Assembly (NCBI GenBank): GCA_017934525.1
Contig: JAGBJJ010000068.1
Location: 1 to 50,065, forward strand
Direction: 5' to 3'
Length of the DNA stretch: 50,065 nt
DNA from: Prevotella sp.
Lineage (GTDB): Bacteria > Bacteroidota > Bacteroidia > Bacteroidales > Bacteroidaceae
The notes under the pieces were generated by a model. The model made no database searches and was not told where the DNA came from. It saw only the letters and a program-made list of their open reading frames with translations. The translations under genes and the position numbers were made by a program. Below, one piece after another: positions 1 through 7,791 of the stretch. The stretch's first letter is position 1, and every line of letters begins with the position of its first letter.

Positions 1-171
1 ACAAAAGAAATGTGACGTAAGAGCACGAAATGAATAGGATTGATCGTATGTCGGCCTTGATTTCTAACTTTTCGGGGCAATTTGTTCACATTTTTATCTC
101 GATTGGCTTATAATCTCGAAAATTTTATCTAAATTTGCAGCCAACTTTTCGCACCTGCGAATATAAAGCAT

Positions 172-210
172 AAAAAGAATTGACTACCGCCTTTGTCAGA
201 CAGGCGATAG
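172..210 (-). terminator. probable terminator of the BspA-like gene
   Basis: Read on the minus strand, an 8-bp stem with one mismatch (arms 210-203 and 191-184, loop of 11) is followed about 8 bases later by a T-rich run (176-172). It lies about 70 bases past the stop codon of the BspA-like gene, as expected for an intrinsic terminator. The rest of bases 1-281 is A/T-rich and holds no gene I can support; a TAAATTTG at 130-137 on the plus strand resembles a promoter -7 box but has no gene behind it. Confidence 0.45.
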
Positions 211-281
211 CCAACTATCACACTCATGACAATATCTACACAGAAACCTTATCCATGCAGACCGGAGCCGGTGTAACGCTA

Positions 282-2594
282 TTATCTCACCACGACCTTG
301 CGCACGCTGCCGTCTTGCTGACGAACAATCTGCAAGCCGGAACGGGCGGCAGTGCCAAGACGGCGGCCAAGGACATCGTAAACATGGATTGCCGCATGGT
401 TGTCAGACTGACTGACGCCGTCGATGCCATCACTCACAATCTGGCTGAACATGCCCCATACCTTATGGGCGGCATAGGCTTCCTCGCTGCCAGCGGGCAC
501 AACGAGCAGGCAGTTGGCATAGTCGACATCGTGGAAACATGAGATAACGTCTTCACTCTGTCCTTCCTCGTCTTCATAGGTAGTATAGTCTACCTCGGGA
601 GGCGTCACGGCATTCACCTCCAGCCGGCGCAAGGCGGTGCAGCCATAGAAGGCACTCTCCTCAAGGCGGGTGCAGGTTGCGGGCAACACCACTTCACTCA
701 AGGCGGTACAGCCATAGCAGAGGGCCTCAGGCACCACGCTGATTTGCTCGGGCAGCACAAGCGACTTCAGCCCCGACGACATGAAGGCCTCACGCTCCAG
801 CGTGGTCAGCCCGGCGGGCAGGTCTACGTGCGTCAGCTTCTTGCAGCCGAAGAAAGCCTCGACGCCAATGCTCGTCACATTGTCGGAGAACACTACCTCC
901 TCCAGGTTCTGACAGTCGTCGAAGGCACCGTTGCCCACGATGGTCATGGCTTCGTCCATCACCACGCGCTTCAGGTTGTTGGCTTGCCAGAAAGCATTGT
1001 TCTGCAGGGCCACGCAGGTCTCTGGCAACGTGTATTCGCTGTCCTCGCGTGCAACGGGGTAGAGCTGCAGTATCTGCTGGTCTTTGTCGAAGAGTATGCC
1101 GTCGATATCGCTCAGCACGGGGTTATCCTCAGCCACGTTGAAACGCTTCAACGAATAGCAACGGTTGAAAGCATGATATTCCACCTCGGTGGTAGCAGCA
1201 GGAATGTTAATCTGCTGCAGGCTCTCGCAGTCGAAGAAGGCCAGGTCTTCAATCTCCTCCACACCGTCGGGGATGACAACGCCGTCGAGCTGCTTGCAGA
1301 AGTAGAACACGCCGAAGTTGAGTTTCTTCAGCGCAGCGGGCAGGTGGACCGTTTTCAGCGTCTCGACGTCGTAGAAGGCCATATCGTCAATCACCTCGCA
1401 GCAGTCGGGAATATATACGTTCTCTACGAACGTGTGGTAGAAGGCCTGCTCGCCAATGCTCCTCACGCGGTCGCCAAGGCTCACTTCAGTCAGCTGGCTG
1501 TCGCCGGAGAAGCACTCAGCGCCCACGCGGGTATTATCTTTGGGCAGCAGCAGCTTCTTCAGCGTCAAGCACGACGAGAACATGTGGTCGCCGCACTCGT
1601 CGTCTTCTGTGTAATAGGTATCAATGTAGGAATAATAGGCCTCGCCGCCGGCCACGATGTGCGCATGAGTGAGGTCGAGCTCTTCAAGGGCGCCGAAGCC
1701 GGTGCCCGAACCGTCGAGGCTGGTGCCGCACATCTCGCGCAGGAAGAGGATATCGTCGCCGTTGAGCACGCCCGAAAGGGCCAGTTTCGTCGTAGTGCCT
1801 TTCTCCTCAGGACTGATGAGTTCTTTCAGTGTGCCGGCCGTTTCAACGAAGAGGGTGCCTTCTACGGGCTGGGGCTTGTCGCCGGCAGCGTCAATCTCCT
1901 TCACCTTCACGAAGCCTTTCCAGTTGGCATCGGCCTGGTAGGCCTCAACACAACCCTTGGGCACGAGAAGGGCGATGGTGCTCAGCTCAATGTTGTACTC
2001 CTCGTCCCAGTCGTCATACTCCTGAATGGCTTCGGCCGGACTGAACTGCGGCGGCGTGGTGCTCTTCACGGTGAAGGTGCGCAGGCGGTCCATCCTGAAG
2101 GCCAGCGTGCCCACGCTCTTGGGGGCGCCGTTCAGCGTCAGAGCACTCACGGAAGAACACCCGTAGAAGGCTTTCTCGCCCACCTCAACACCGGCGGGCA
2201 GCACAATTTCTGAAGCCAGACTGCTGTCGTAGATGAAGGCCTCATCGCCGATGAAACCAAGGTTTTCTGACAGCTCCACATCGGTCAGTGCTGTGCAGAA
2301 GTAGAAGCAGTGCTTGCCAATAGATGTGATGGTAGAGGGCATCACGAGGCGCTCTACCCGGTTCATGCTGAAGGCCTCATCGCCCAGCGATGTCACGGTG
2401 TACTGGCGATTGCCGTCGCTGACGGTCTCGGGAATGGTGTACTCACCGGTGAGCGCGCCAGCCTTGGTCAGCTCTACGGTGGTGTCGCCTGTCGGCGTGT
2501 AGGTGTTGCCATCGGCCTCAAACGTCTGTGCCCAACCGCCCGGGGCAAGCATGCCCAGCACGGCAGAGATGAAAAGTGTTGATGTTCGTTTCAT
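282..2594 (-). CDS. secreted BspA-type leucine-rich repeat protein
   Basis: This is a 770-residue surface or secreted protein. It starts with a signal peptide (MKRTSTLFISAVLGMLAPGG, then WAQ). The body is two blocks of BspA/LRR_5 repeats (about 55-200 and 335-700), recognisable from recurring phrases such as SIGEQAFYHT, TSIGVEAFFGC and RLEESAFYGC, roughly one per 23 residues. The family occurs in Bacteroidota, Treponema and Trichomonas and is linked to adhesion and host-protein binding, but the ligand here is unknown. The last 35 residues (VYDVLGRRLG ... DGSVRKVVVR) look like a shortened type IX secretion sorting tail, shared with other proteins in this window. It is divergent from the TPR/AraC regulator across a 193-bp gap with a promoter for each. 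Family assignment is firm; function is inference. Confidence 0.9.
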   Translation of the reverse strand: MKRTSTLFISAVLGMLAPGGWAQTFEADGNTYTPTGDTTVELTKAGALTGEYTIPETVSDGNRQYTVTSLGDEAFSMNRVERLVMPSTITSIGKHCFYFCTALTDVELSENLGFIGDEAFIYDSSLASEIVLPAGVEVGEKAFYGCSSVSALTLNGAPKSVGTLAFRMDRLRTFTVKSTTPPQFSPAEAIQEYDDWDEEYNIELSTIALLVPKGCVEAYQADANWKGFVKVKEIDAAGDKPQPVEGTLFVETAGTLKELISPEEKGTTTKLALSGVLNGDDILFLREMCGTSLDGSGTGFGALEELDLTHAHIVAGGEAYYSYIDTYYTEDDECGDHMFSSCLTLKKLLLPKDNTRVGAECFSGDSQLTEVSLGDRVRSIGEQAFYHTFVENVYIPDCCEVIDDMAFYDVETLKTVHLPAALKKLNFGVFYFCKQLDGVVIPDGVEEIEDLAFFDCESLQQINIPAATTEVEYHAFNRCYSLKRFNVAEDNPVLSDIDGILFDKDQQILQLYPVAREDSEYTLPETCVALQNNAFWQANNLKRVVMDEAMTIVGNGAFDDCQNLEEVVFSDNVTSIGVEAFFGCKKLTHVDLPAGLTTLEREAFMSSGLKSLVLPEQISVVPEALCYGCTALSEVVLPATCTRLEESAFYGCTALRRLEVNAVTPPEVDYTTYEDEEGQSEDVISCFHDVDYANCLLVVPAGSEEAYAAHKVWGMFSQIVSDGIDGVSQSDNHAAIHVYDVLGRRLGTAARSGLQIVRQQDGSVRKVVVR

Positions 2595-2641
2595 AGAAAA
2601 ATGTTTTTAGTATAATTGATATATGTCGCTTTTTCAACACG

Positions 2642-2649
2642 CAAAGTTA
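2642..2649 (-). promoter_or_regulatory. -7 promoter box of the BspA-like gene
   Basis: The minus strand reads TAACTTTG, an exact match to the Bacteroidota -7 consensus TAnnTTTG, about 47 bases upstream of the BspA-like start codon. It points away from a matching box at 2755-2762. Confidence 0.65.
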
Positions 2650-2754
2650 TACAAAAGAACAATACACGCATCTCTGTAACGCAAAAAATCATCTTTATTT
2701 CGTCAAATAATTGCAAAAAAGATGTGTTTTGAACGAAAAGAGATATAAAATAGC

Positions 2755-2762
2755 TAACTTTG
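2755..2762 (+). promoter_or_regulatory. -7 promoter box of the TPR/AraC regulator
   Basis: TAACTTTG, followed by CAAAGC, lies 25 bases before the ATG at 2788. It fits the TAnnTTTG consensus. The box is back to back with that of the BspA-like gene, so a regulator bound in the 105 bases between them could act on both. Confidence 0.7.
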
Positions 2763-2787
2763 CAAAGCTAAAGAAGAAATACTGCAA

Positions 2788-4287
2788 ATGAGGAAACTAT
2801 ACACGCTGCTGGCTCTGGCAACCCTGCTGTGCGGCTGCCGCCATACACTGACCAGCACCGACGAAGCTCACATCTGTCAGGCTGCAAAGCTGGCAGGCGA
2901 CCACTGCTACTACGACCAGCGATATATTGAGGCGCTCGACTTCTACACCATGGCACTCGAACCGGCACAGAAATGCGGCAACACCGACGTGCTCTACCGC
3001 TCGATGGCCAACATCGGACTGATCTACGACATCTTGGAGAACCACGAGCGGGCGCTCTACTACTACGAGCGCGTCTACCGTCAGGCCCTGCAGTCGGGCG
3101 ACAACGAACTGGCAGCACAGATTCTGGCCAACATCGTGACGGCCTACTGCAACCAGCACCGCACCGACGAGGCACGTCGCTACTACAAGCTTATAGAGAA
3201 GACGCCGCGGCGCGACAGCGTGATGCACGGCTACTATCTGCTGCTGCTCAAGGGCCATATTGCCATCGAGGACGACAGCTGCCGCAAGGCCGCCAGCGTA
3301 TACCGCCAGGCCCTGGCCTACACAGATGCGCACCACATGGAAACCTTCTATCAGACGCCGTTGATGCTGGAGCTGGGCAACAGCTATGCCCGTCTCAAGA
3401 TGAACGACTCGGCAGCTATATATTATAAAAGGTGCGAGCAGCTGGCCACCGAAAACAGCACGCAGGCCTATCTGGCCGACGTCTACAAGGCCGAACGCGA
3501 CATGCTTCTGGCGATGGGCGACACCGCGGAATCGGCTAAGACAGACGCGAAATCAGACTCGATAGAGGCGCTGATATTCAACAAGGAGAAGCTGAAGCAG
3601 GCCCAGAACAAGCTCTATCAGACAGAGACACGGGTGAGCAACATGCAGATTAACTCGCTGGCCAACACTGTGGGTATGCAGAAACTGGTCATCGTGCTGG
3701 TGGTGATGCTTGCCGGGGCGCTCGTTGCCCTCATCGTTGTCATGCTGCGCCAACGTAAAGCACAGAAGCACAGCTATCAGCTGCTCATCGAGAAATACCG
3801 GGAACTGACCGACCAACAGCAGAAGACGTCGCAGATGCGCGACGTCTACCTGCAGAGCATCGAGGCGGCAGCGCCTGCCAGCACCGACGAGGCGGCTACC
3901 GACAGCCTGCGACAGGCCGACCATGCCTCGCAGCAGGCTCTGCTCCTGCAGCGCATTGAGCACGCGCTGGACTCGCCGCAACTGCTCTTCTCGCCCGATT
4001 TCAACATGGCGATGCTGTGCCGCGAGGTAGGGTCGAACCGCACCTACGTGTCGCAAGTCATCAATGAATACTACCAGAAGCCGTTCAAGACGCTGCTCAA
4101 CGAGCGGCGCATCCGCGAGGCAACCCGCCGTCTGGTCGACAACGGGCAATACGCCGACGCCACCATCCAGACAGTCGCCCTCTCGCTGGGCTACAGTTCA
4201 GCCACCAGCTTCATCATTGCCTTCAAGAATATCGTAGGCATGACGCCCGCCGTCTATAAAAGCATCATGAAAAAAAATGAGAAATGA
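2788..4287 (+). CDS. membrane-anchored TPR protein with AraC-type DNA-binding domain
   Basis: This 499-residue protein looks like a one-component transmembrane regulator. The N-terminus is a signal sequence with a possible lipobox (LCGC, Cys17). Residues 30-260 are TPR-like helices (for example ANIGLIYDILENHERALYYY) predicted to sit in the periplasm. A short coiled region leads into one membrane segment at about 300-320 (LVIVLVVMLAGALVALIVVM). The C-terminus (about 400-492) is an AraC-type double helix-turn-helix, with SNRTYVSQVINEYY and the family signature ending SLGYSSATSFIIAFKNIVGMTP. Such TPR-TM-AraC proteins are common in Bacteroidota; their signals are mostly unknown. Divergence from the BspA-like gene suggests, but does not show, that it controls that gene. 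Confidence 0.88.
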   Translation: MRKLYTLLALATLLCGCRHTLTSTDEAHICQAAKLAGDHCYYDQRYIEALDFYTMALEPAQKCGNTDVLYRSMANIGLIYDILENHERALYYYERVYRQALQSGDNELAAQILANIVTAYCNQHRTDEARRYYKLIEKTPRRDSVMHGYYLLLLKGHIAIEDDSCRKAASVYRQALAYTDAHHMETFYQTPLMLELGNSYARLKMNDSAAIYYKRCEQLATENSTQAYLADVYKAERDMLLAMGDTAESAKTDAKSDSIEALIFNKEKLKQAQNKLYQTETRVSNMQINSLANTVGMQKLVIVLVVMLAGALVALIVVMLRQRKAQKHSYQLLIEKYRELTDQQQKTSQMRDVYLQSIEAAAPASTDEAATDSLRQADHASQQALLLQRIEHALDSPQLLFSPDFNMAMLCREVGSNRTYVSQVINEYYQKPFKTLLNERRIREATRRLVDNGQYADATIQTVALSLGYSSATSFIIAFKNIVGMTPAVYKSIMKKNEK

Positions 4288-4366
4288 GGAATGAATAATG
4301 TTGAAATGACAAAATGAGCTGCACATTGAGTGCGCATGGCATTTCTCACACTTCTCATTCCTCATT
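4283..4366. terminator. inverted repeat between convergent genes
   Basis: A perfect 12-bp inverted repeat (AATGAGGAATGA at 4283-4294, its complement at 4355-4366) surrounds a 60-base spacer. The left arm contains the stop codon of the regulator gene, and the right arm lies just before the end of the convergent TlpA-like gene. It could act as a bidirectional terminator, though the long loop makes this uncertain. Confidence 0.4.
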
Positions 4367-4371
4367 CCTCC

Positions 4372-5499
4372 TTACTTCCCGAACAGTTCGTCAAGCTGGG
4401 TGTAGAAGGCGGGATCCTCACCCACAATGGTCTTCACAATCTTGCCTTCGGGCGAGAGGATAATCTTGGTGGGGAATCCCTGAATGCCGTAGTCTTCGAG
4501 CAAGCGGCTGTCACGCGGGTTGTAGACGTGGAGCCACGGCAGCTGATACTTCTCTACGGCGGCACGCCACTTCGCCTCGGTGTCGTTGCAGTCGATGCCC
4601 AGAATCTCGAACTTACCCTTATACTTCTCGTAGTATCGCTTCATCTCGGGGAAGCCCTTGATACACCAGCCGCACCAGGCGCCCCAGAAGTCGAGCACCA
4701 CATACTTGCCGCGCAGCGACGAGAGCTTCAGCGGCTTGCCCTGCAGGTCGTTCAAGGCGAAGTCGGGGGCGCTGACGCCCTGTGCCTGCTTCTGGGCAGC
4801 AGCCTGCTCGGCCAGCTGCTCCTGCTGCACGCGGTCGATGATACCCTGATAGTAGGGCCGCATGCGACCGTTTTTCACGCGGTCGGAGAAGAGTGCCACG
4901 GCATCGGCCATGCGCTCAGGGCTAAGCTGCCCTACGAGCGTGGCGCAGGCCTCCATGTCGGGATGGTCTTTGATAAACTGCAGCATGGTCTGCTCCATCT
5001 TCTGCTGCAGAGGCTCGATACCGGCCTGGTAGAGCTTCATCACTGAGTCTTGGGGCACACCTTGCAGCATCATGCCCTGCAGACGTTGCGTGAAGTCGCT
5101 CACTTCTTTCTGCGCACTCTCGGTCATGAGGTCCACCTCGTGGTAGTCCTGGTAGAACTTCGATCCGCCGAAGTCGTAACGGTCGTTGACGTCGCCCGTC
5201 AGTTCGAGCGTCTCGCCAGGCACAGCCACAAAGAGCAGATGCGGCCCGCGCTGTCCGCGCAAGGCATCCGGCGCAAGCAGATAGTAGTCGCCCACGGCAT
5301 CGGTGCTGAATGTGAACTCAAACTGGCCGTTGCTGACGGCTACCGTGTCAATCACTTTACGTTCCGACGGCGAAAACAAGAAGAGTGTGTCGCCCACGTT
5401 CTTTAAGTTGCCCTTCACGCTGACCTTGTCATTGGCGTTGGTGCAGCCTATGGCCATGGCTGCCATGACCAGACATAAGATGAATTTCTTCATTTCCAA
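4372..5499 (-). CDS. TlpA-like thiol-disulfide oxidoreductase lipoprotein (DUF4369 + thioredoxin fold)
   Basis: A 375-residue envelope protein of the AhpC/TSA-TlpA type. A lipoprotein signal (MAAMAIGCTNA, Cys19) is followed by a DUF4369-like beta domain (about 25-120) and a helical linker (120-240). The C-terminal thioredoxin domain (about 245-375) contains WCGWC with active-site cysteines 276 and 279, and the cis-proline at 343 in QGFPTK. Proteins of this layout reduce or isomerise disulfides, or supply electrons, in the periplasm. It lies 16 bases downstream of the exported nitroreductase and is almost certainly co-transcribed with it. Substrate unknown. Confidence 0.9.
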   Translation of the reverse strand: MEMKKFILCLVMAAMAIGCTNANDKVSVKGNLKNVGDTLFLFSPSERKVIDTVAVSNGQFEFTFSTDAVGDYYLLAPDALRGQRGPHLLFVAVPGETLELTGDVNDRYDFGGSKFYQDYHEVDLMTESAQKEVSDFTQRLQGMMLQGVPQDSVMKLYQAGIEPLQQKMEQTMLQFIKDHPDMEACATLVGQLSPERMADAVALFSDRVKNGRMRPYYQGIIDRVQQEQLAEQAAAQKQAQGVSAPDFALNDLQGKPLKLSSLRGKYVVLDFWGAWCGWCIKGFPEMKRYYEKYKGKFEILGIDCNDTEAKWRAAVEKYQLPWLHVYNPRDSRLLEDYGIQGFPTKIILSPEGKIVKTIVGEDPAFYTQLDELFGK

Positions 5500-5515
5500 T
5501 TAAGAATATTACAGG

Positions 5516-6187
5516 TTACTTCTTGGCGCCGTAGCTGTTGTACGACACGTTGTCTGCCTTCCACTTGTCTTTGGGCTGCGGTTGCTCGGCGGGATGGCCC
5601 ACGATGACAATGCAGAGGGGCACGACGCTCTCTGGCAGCGACAGCACCTGCTGCGTGCGGGTGTAGCGGTTGTCCATGGGATACTGGCCAGTCCACACGG
5701 CGCCCAGCCCCATGGCATGAGCGGCCAGCAACAGATTCTCGGTGGCGGCACTGCAGTCTTGTATCCAGTATTCCCGGCCTTTGCCTTCCATGGCCTTGTT
5801 CATGTCGCCGCAGACGACGATGGCCAGCGGTGCCTTGCGCAGCATGTCGCCGCGACGTCCCTCGTCGGCCAGGCGGTCGAGCACCTGTTTGTCATCTACC
5901 ACAACGAAGTGCCACGGCTGCTTGTTCACTGCCGTGGGGGCGGCCATGGCGGCGCGCAGCATCTTCTCCACGCAGCAGGGCTTTACTGCCTCGTCGGTAA
6001 ACTGACGCACCGACGTGCGGGTCATGATGGTCTCCAGCAGGGTCGCTCCCTTCTTGCCGCAGGCCTGCTGCCCGTCCGTGCACTCTTTCTTCTCCGTAGC
6101 CCCCTGCTGCTTACAGCAGTCTTGAGCCGTGCTAACGCCTGTGCCCATGCACAGCATCAGCAGCAATGATACAATTGTCTTCTTCAT
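5516..6187 (-). CDS. exported nitroreductase-family flavoprotein with Cys-rich N-terminus
   Basis: A 223-residue nitroreductase-fold protein. The FMN-binding start of the fold is visible as RTSVRQF (57-63), then AAPTAVNKQPWHFVVVDD and the C-terminal part with GLGAVWTGQYP. Family members use NAD(P)H and FMN to reduce nitro groups, quinones or flavins. Two features are unusual: a signal peptide ending near STAQ (residue 22), so the enzyme should act outside the cytoplasm, and six cysteines (24, 25, 36, 43, 71, 72), including two CC pairs, in the first 72 residues. It is the first gene of a two-gene operon with the TlpA-like lipoprotein, which could act on these cysteines. The electron donor in the periplasm is unknown. 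Confidence 0.88.
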   Translation of the reverse strand: MKKTIVSLLLMLCMGTGVSTAQDCCKQQGATEKKECTDGQQACGKKGATLLETIMTRTSVRQFTDEAVKPCCVEKMLRAAMAAPTAVNKQPWHFVVVDDKQVLDRLADEGRRGDMLRKAPLAIVVCGDMNKAMEGKGREYWIQDCSAATENLLLAAHAMGLGAVWTGQYPMDNRYTRTQQVLSLPESVVPLCIVIVGHPAEQPQPKDKWKADNVSYNSYGAKK

Positions 6188-6215
6188 AATTTACACTGAA
6201 AATATTTTATCGATG

Positions 6216-6223
6216 CAAAGTTA
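6216..6223 (-). promoter_or_regulatory. -7 promoter box of the nitroreductase operon
   Basis: TAACTTTG on the minus strand, 28 bases before the nitroreductase ATG at 6187. It matches the TAnnTTTG consensus and should drive both the nitroreductase and the TlpA-like gene. Confidence 0.7.
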
Positions 6224-6354
6224 GCGTTTTTTCTTCAACTGCCAAACTTTTTGCACGAAAAAAAACATAACTGACTGTCGGCATTCTGGGCCTGAACGCG
6301 ACGCAACGAGGGTCTGAACACGACAGTGGCAGATAGTTAATTTGTGAAAAAGAC

Positions 6355-6385
6355 ATGGCCGTTTCATAGAAAATTAGTAACTTTG
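6355..6385 (+). promoter_or_regulatory. promoter of tsaB operon
   Basis: The -7 box TAACTTTG is at 6378-6385, 30 bases before the tsaB ATG. Upstream lies TGGCCGTTT (6356-6364). The same TGGCCGTTT motif, at the same distance from an identical TAACTTTGCA, precedes nnr (see 44294-44324). The -33 position here reads ATGG, a weak match to the TTTG consensus. Confidence 0.65.
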
Positions 6386-6415
6386 CACTTTAATTACATA
6401 CTATACGAGAAAAAT

Positions 6416-7138
6416 ATGTCTTGCATTCTTCATATTGAAACAAGTACTAATGTCTGCTCGGTGGCCGTGAGCGAAGACTCGCACGTCATCTTCCAGCAAG
6501 AGGAGCGCTCCGCCCAGAAGGGCAGCAGTGCCGAGCGCATAGGGCCGATGGTAGACGAGGCGCTCTCGTTCACCGACAACCACGCCATACCCTTCGACGC
6601 CGTAGCCGTCAGCTGCGGGCCGGGCAGCTACACGGGGTTGCGCATCGGTGTGTCGATGGCCAAGGGCATCTGCTACGGCCGCAACCTGAAGCTCGTCGCC
6701 GTGCCTACGCTCGAGCTGCTCTGCGTGCCCGTGCTGCTGCGCCACCCCGATCTGCCGGAAGACGCGCTGCTGTGCCCCATGATCGACGCCCGCCGCATGG
6801 AGGTCTATGCCGGGCTCTACACCAGGGCGCTGAAGCCTGCCAGAGAGGTGCGGGCCGACGTGGTCGACGCTGACACCTACCGCCCCTTCCTCGATGAGCA
6901 CCCTGTCTACTTCTTCGGCAACGGGGCGCAGAAGTGCATGGATACAATCAGCCACCCCAACGCCCACCTGCTGGAGGGCATCGAGCCGCTGGCCAAATGG
7001 ATGCAGCCGCTGGCCGAACGCCGCCTGATTGACGGGCTGACTGAAGACGTGGCCTACTTCGAGCCGTTCTACCTGAAGGACTACGTGGCCAAGATTGGGG
7101 CCAACCCGCTCCAAAGGGAGGCCCTTCATAAAAAATAA
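6416..7138 (+). CDS. tsaB: tRNA threonylcarbamoyladenosine biosynthesis protein TsaB
   Basis: TsaB is the ASKHA-fold partner of TsaD in making the t6A37 modification of ANN-decoding tRNAs. The 240-residue sequence shows the N-terminal ILHIETSTNVCSVAV strand and the signature SCGPGSYTGLRIGVSMAKGI of the YeaZ/TsaB family. The start at 6416 is chosen because MSCILHIETS matches the family N-terminus and the promoter -7 box lies at 6378-6385; a longer in-frame start at 6344 would lie upstream of that box. It is the first gene of a tight plus-strand run (12 bases to the DUF4290 gene). Confidence 0.93.
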   Translation: MSCILHIETSTNVCSVAVSEDSHVIFQQEERSAQKGSSAERIGPMVDEALSFTDNHAIPFDAVAVSCGPGSYTGLRIGVSMAKGICYGRNLKLVAVPTLELLCVPVLLRHPDLPEDALLCPMIDARRMEVYAGLYTRALKPAREVRADVVDADTYRPFLDEHPVYFFGNGAQKCMDTISHPNAHLLEGIEPLAKWMQPLAERRLIDGLTEDVAYFEPFYLKDYVAKIGANPLQREALHKK

Positions 7139-7150
7139 CGAAACCTGATT

Positions 7151-7759
7151 ATGAACATACAAGGATTAGACTACAACACCGGGCGCGAGCAACTGCTGCT
7201 GCCAGAATACGGACGCGAGATACAGAAGATGGTAGACCACGCCGTATCGCTGCCCACACGCGAAGAGCGCCTGCGCTGTGCCAAGACCATCGTGAGGCTC
7301 ATGGAGACCAAGGTGCCGCAGATACGCGAGAATGCCAACTATGAGCAGACGCTGTGGGACCACCTCTACCTGATGAGCCACAAGCAGCTCGACATCGACT
7401 GGCCCTTCGACGTGAGCGACGCCGAGAAGATTCTGTCAAAGCCACAGCCCTTGAAGCTGCCTCAGGGCGACATACGCCTGCGCCACTACGGCCGCATGGT
7501 GAAAGAACTGTGGGACAAGCTGAAGACTATGCCCGAGGGGCCCGAGCGCGACGAACTGGCCCGCCTGACGGCCAACCAGATGAAGCGCGACCTCATGCAG
7601 TGGGGTCACGGCACCATCGACGATGAGAAGGTGGCCGACGACCTGGCACGCTACACCGACGGCGTCATACAGCTTGACTTGGGCACGTTCACCTTCGAGC
7701 GCTACGTGCCGGGTGCCATGGAGCCCTCGGTGAAGCGCAACGGCAAGAAAAAGAAGTAA
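7151..7759 (+). CDS. DUF4290 domain-containing protein
   Basis: A 202-residue soluble, highly charged protein with no signal peptide. The N-terminus (GLDYNTGREQLLLPEYGREI) is typical of DUF4290, a family restricted to Bacteroidota and usually found directly upstream of murA, as here (32 bases). The C-terminus ends in a basic tail (SVKRNGKKKK). Function is unknown; the conserved neighbourhood with murA and rimM points to a housekeeping role, perhaps linked to cell wall or ribosome biogenesis. Confidence 0.9.
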   Translation: MNIQGLDYNTGREQLLLPEYGREIQKMVDHAVSLPTREERLRCAKTIVRLMETKVPQIRENANYEQTLWDHLYLMSHKQLDIDWPFDVSDAEKILSKPQPLKLPQGDIRLRHYGRMVKELWDKLKTMPEGPERDELARLTANQMKRDLMQWGHGTIDDEKVADDLARYTDGVIQLDLGTFTFERYVPGAMEPSVKRNGKKKK

Positions 7760-7791
7760 ACACACTCCATGCACCATCATCAGCTGAAGAT

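Noticed and set aside
180-542. Plus-strand open frame of 120 codons starting with TTG at the left end
   Set aside because: It lies mainly antisense to the C-terminal part of the BspA-like gene, has no family features, and its first part crosses the terminator hairpin.
744-2213. 489-codon plus-strand frame opposite the BspA-like gene
   Set aside because: Its composition (His/Val/Leu/Arg-rich, no motif) is that of the complement of a G/C-rich gene; the minus-strand LRR protein explains the region.
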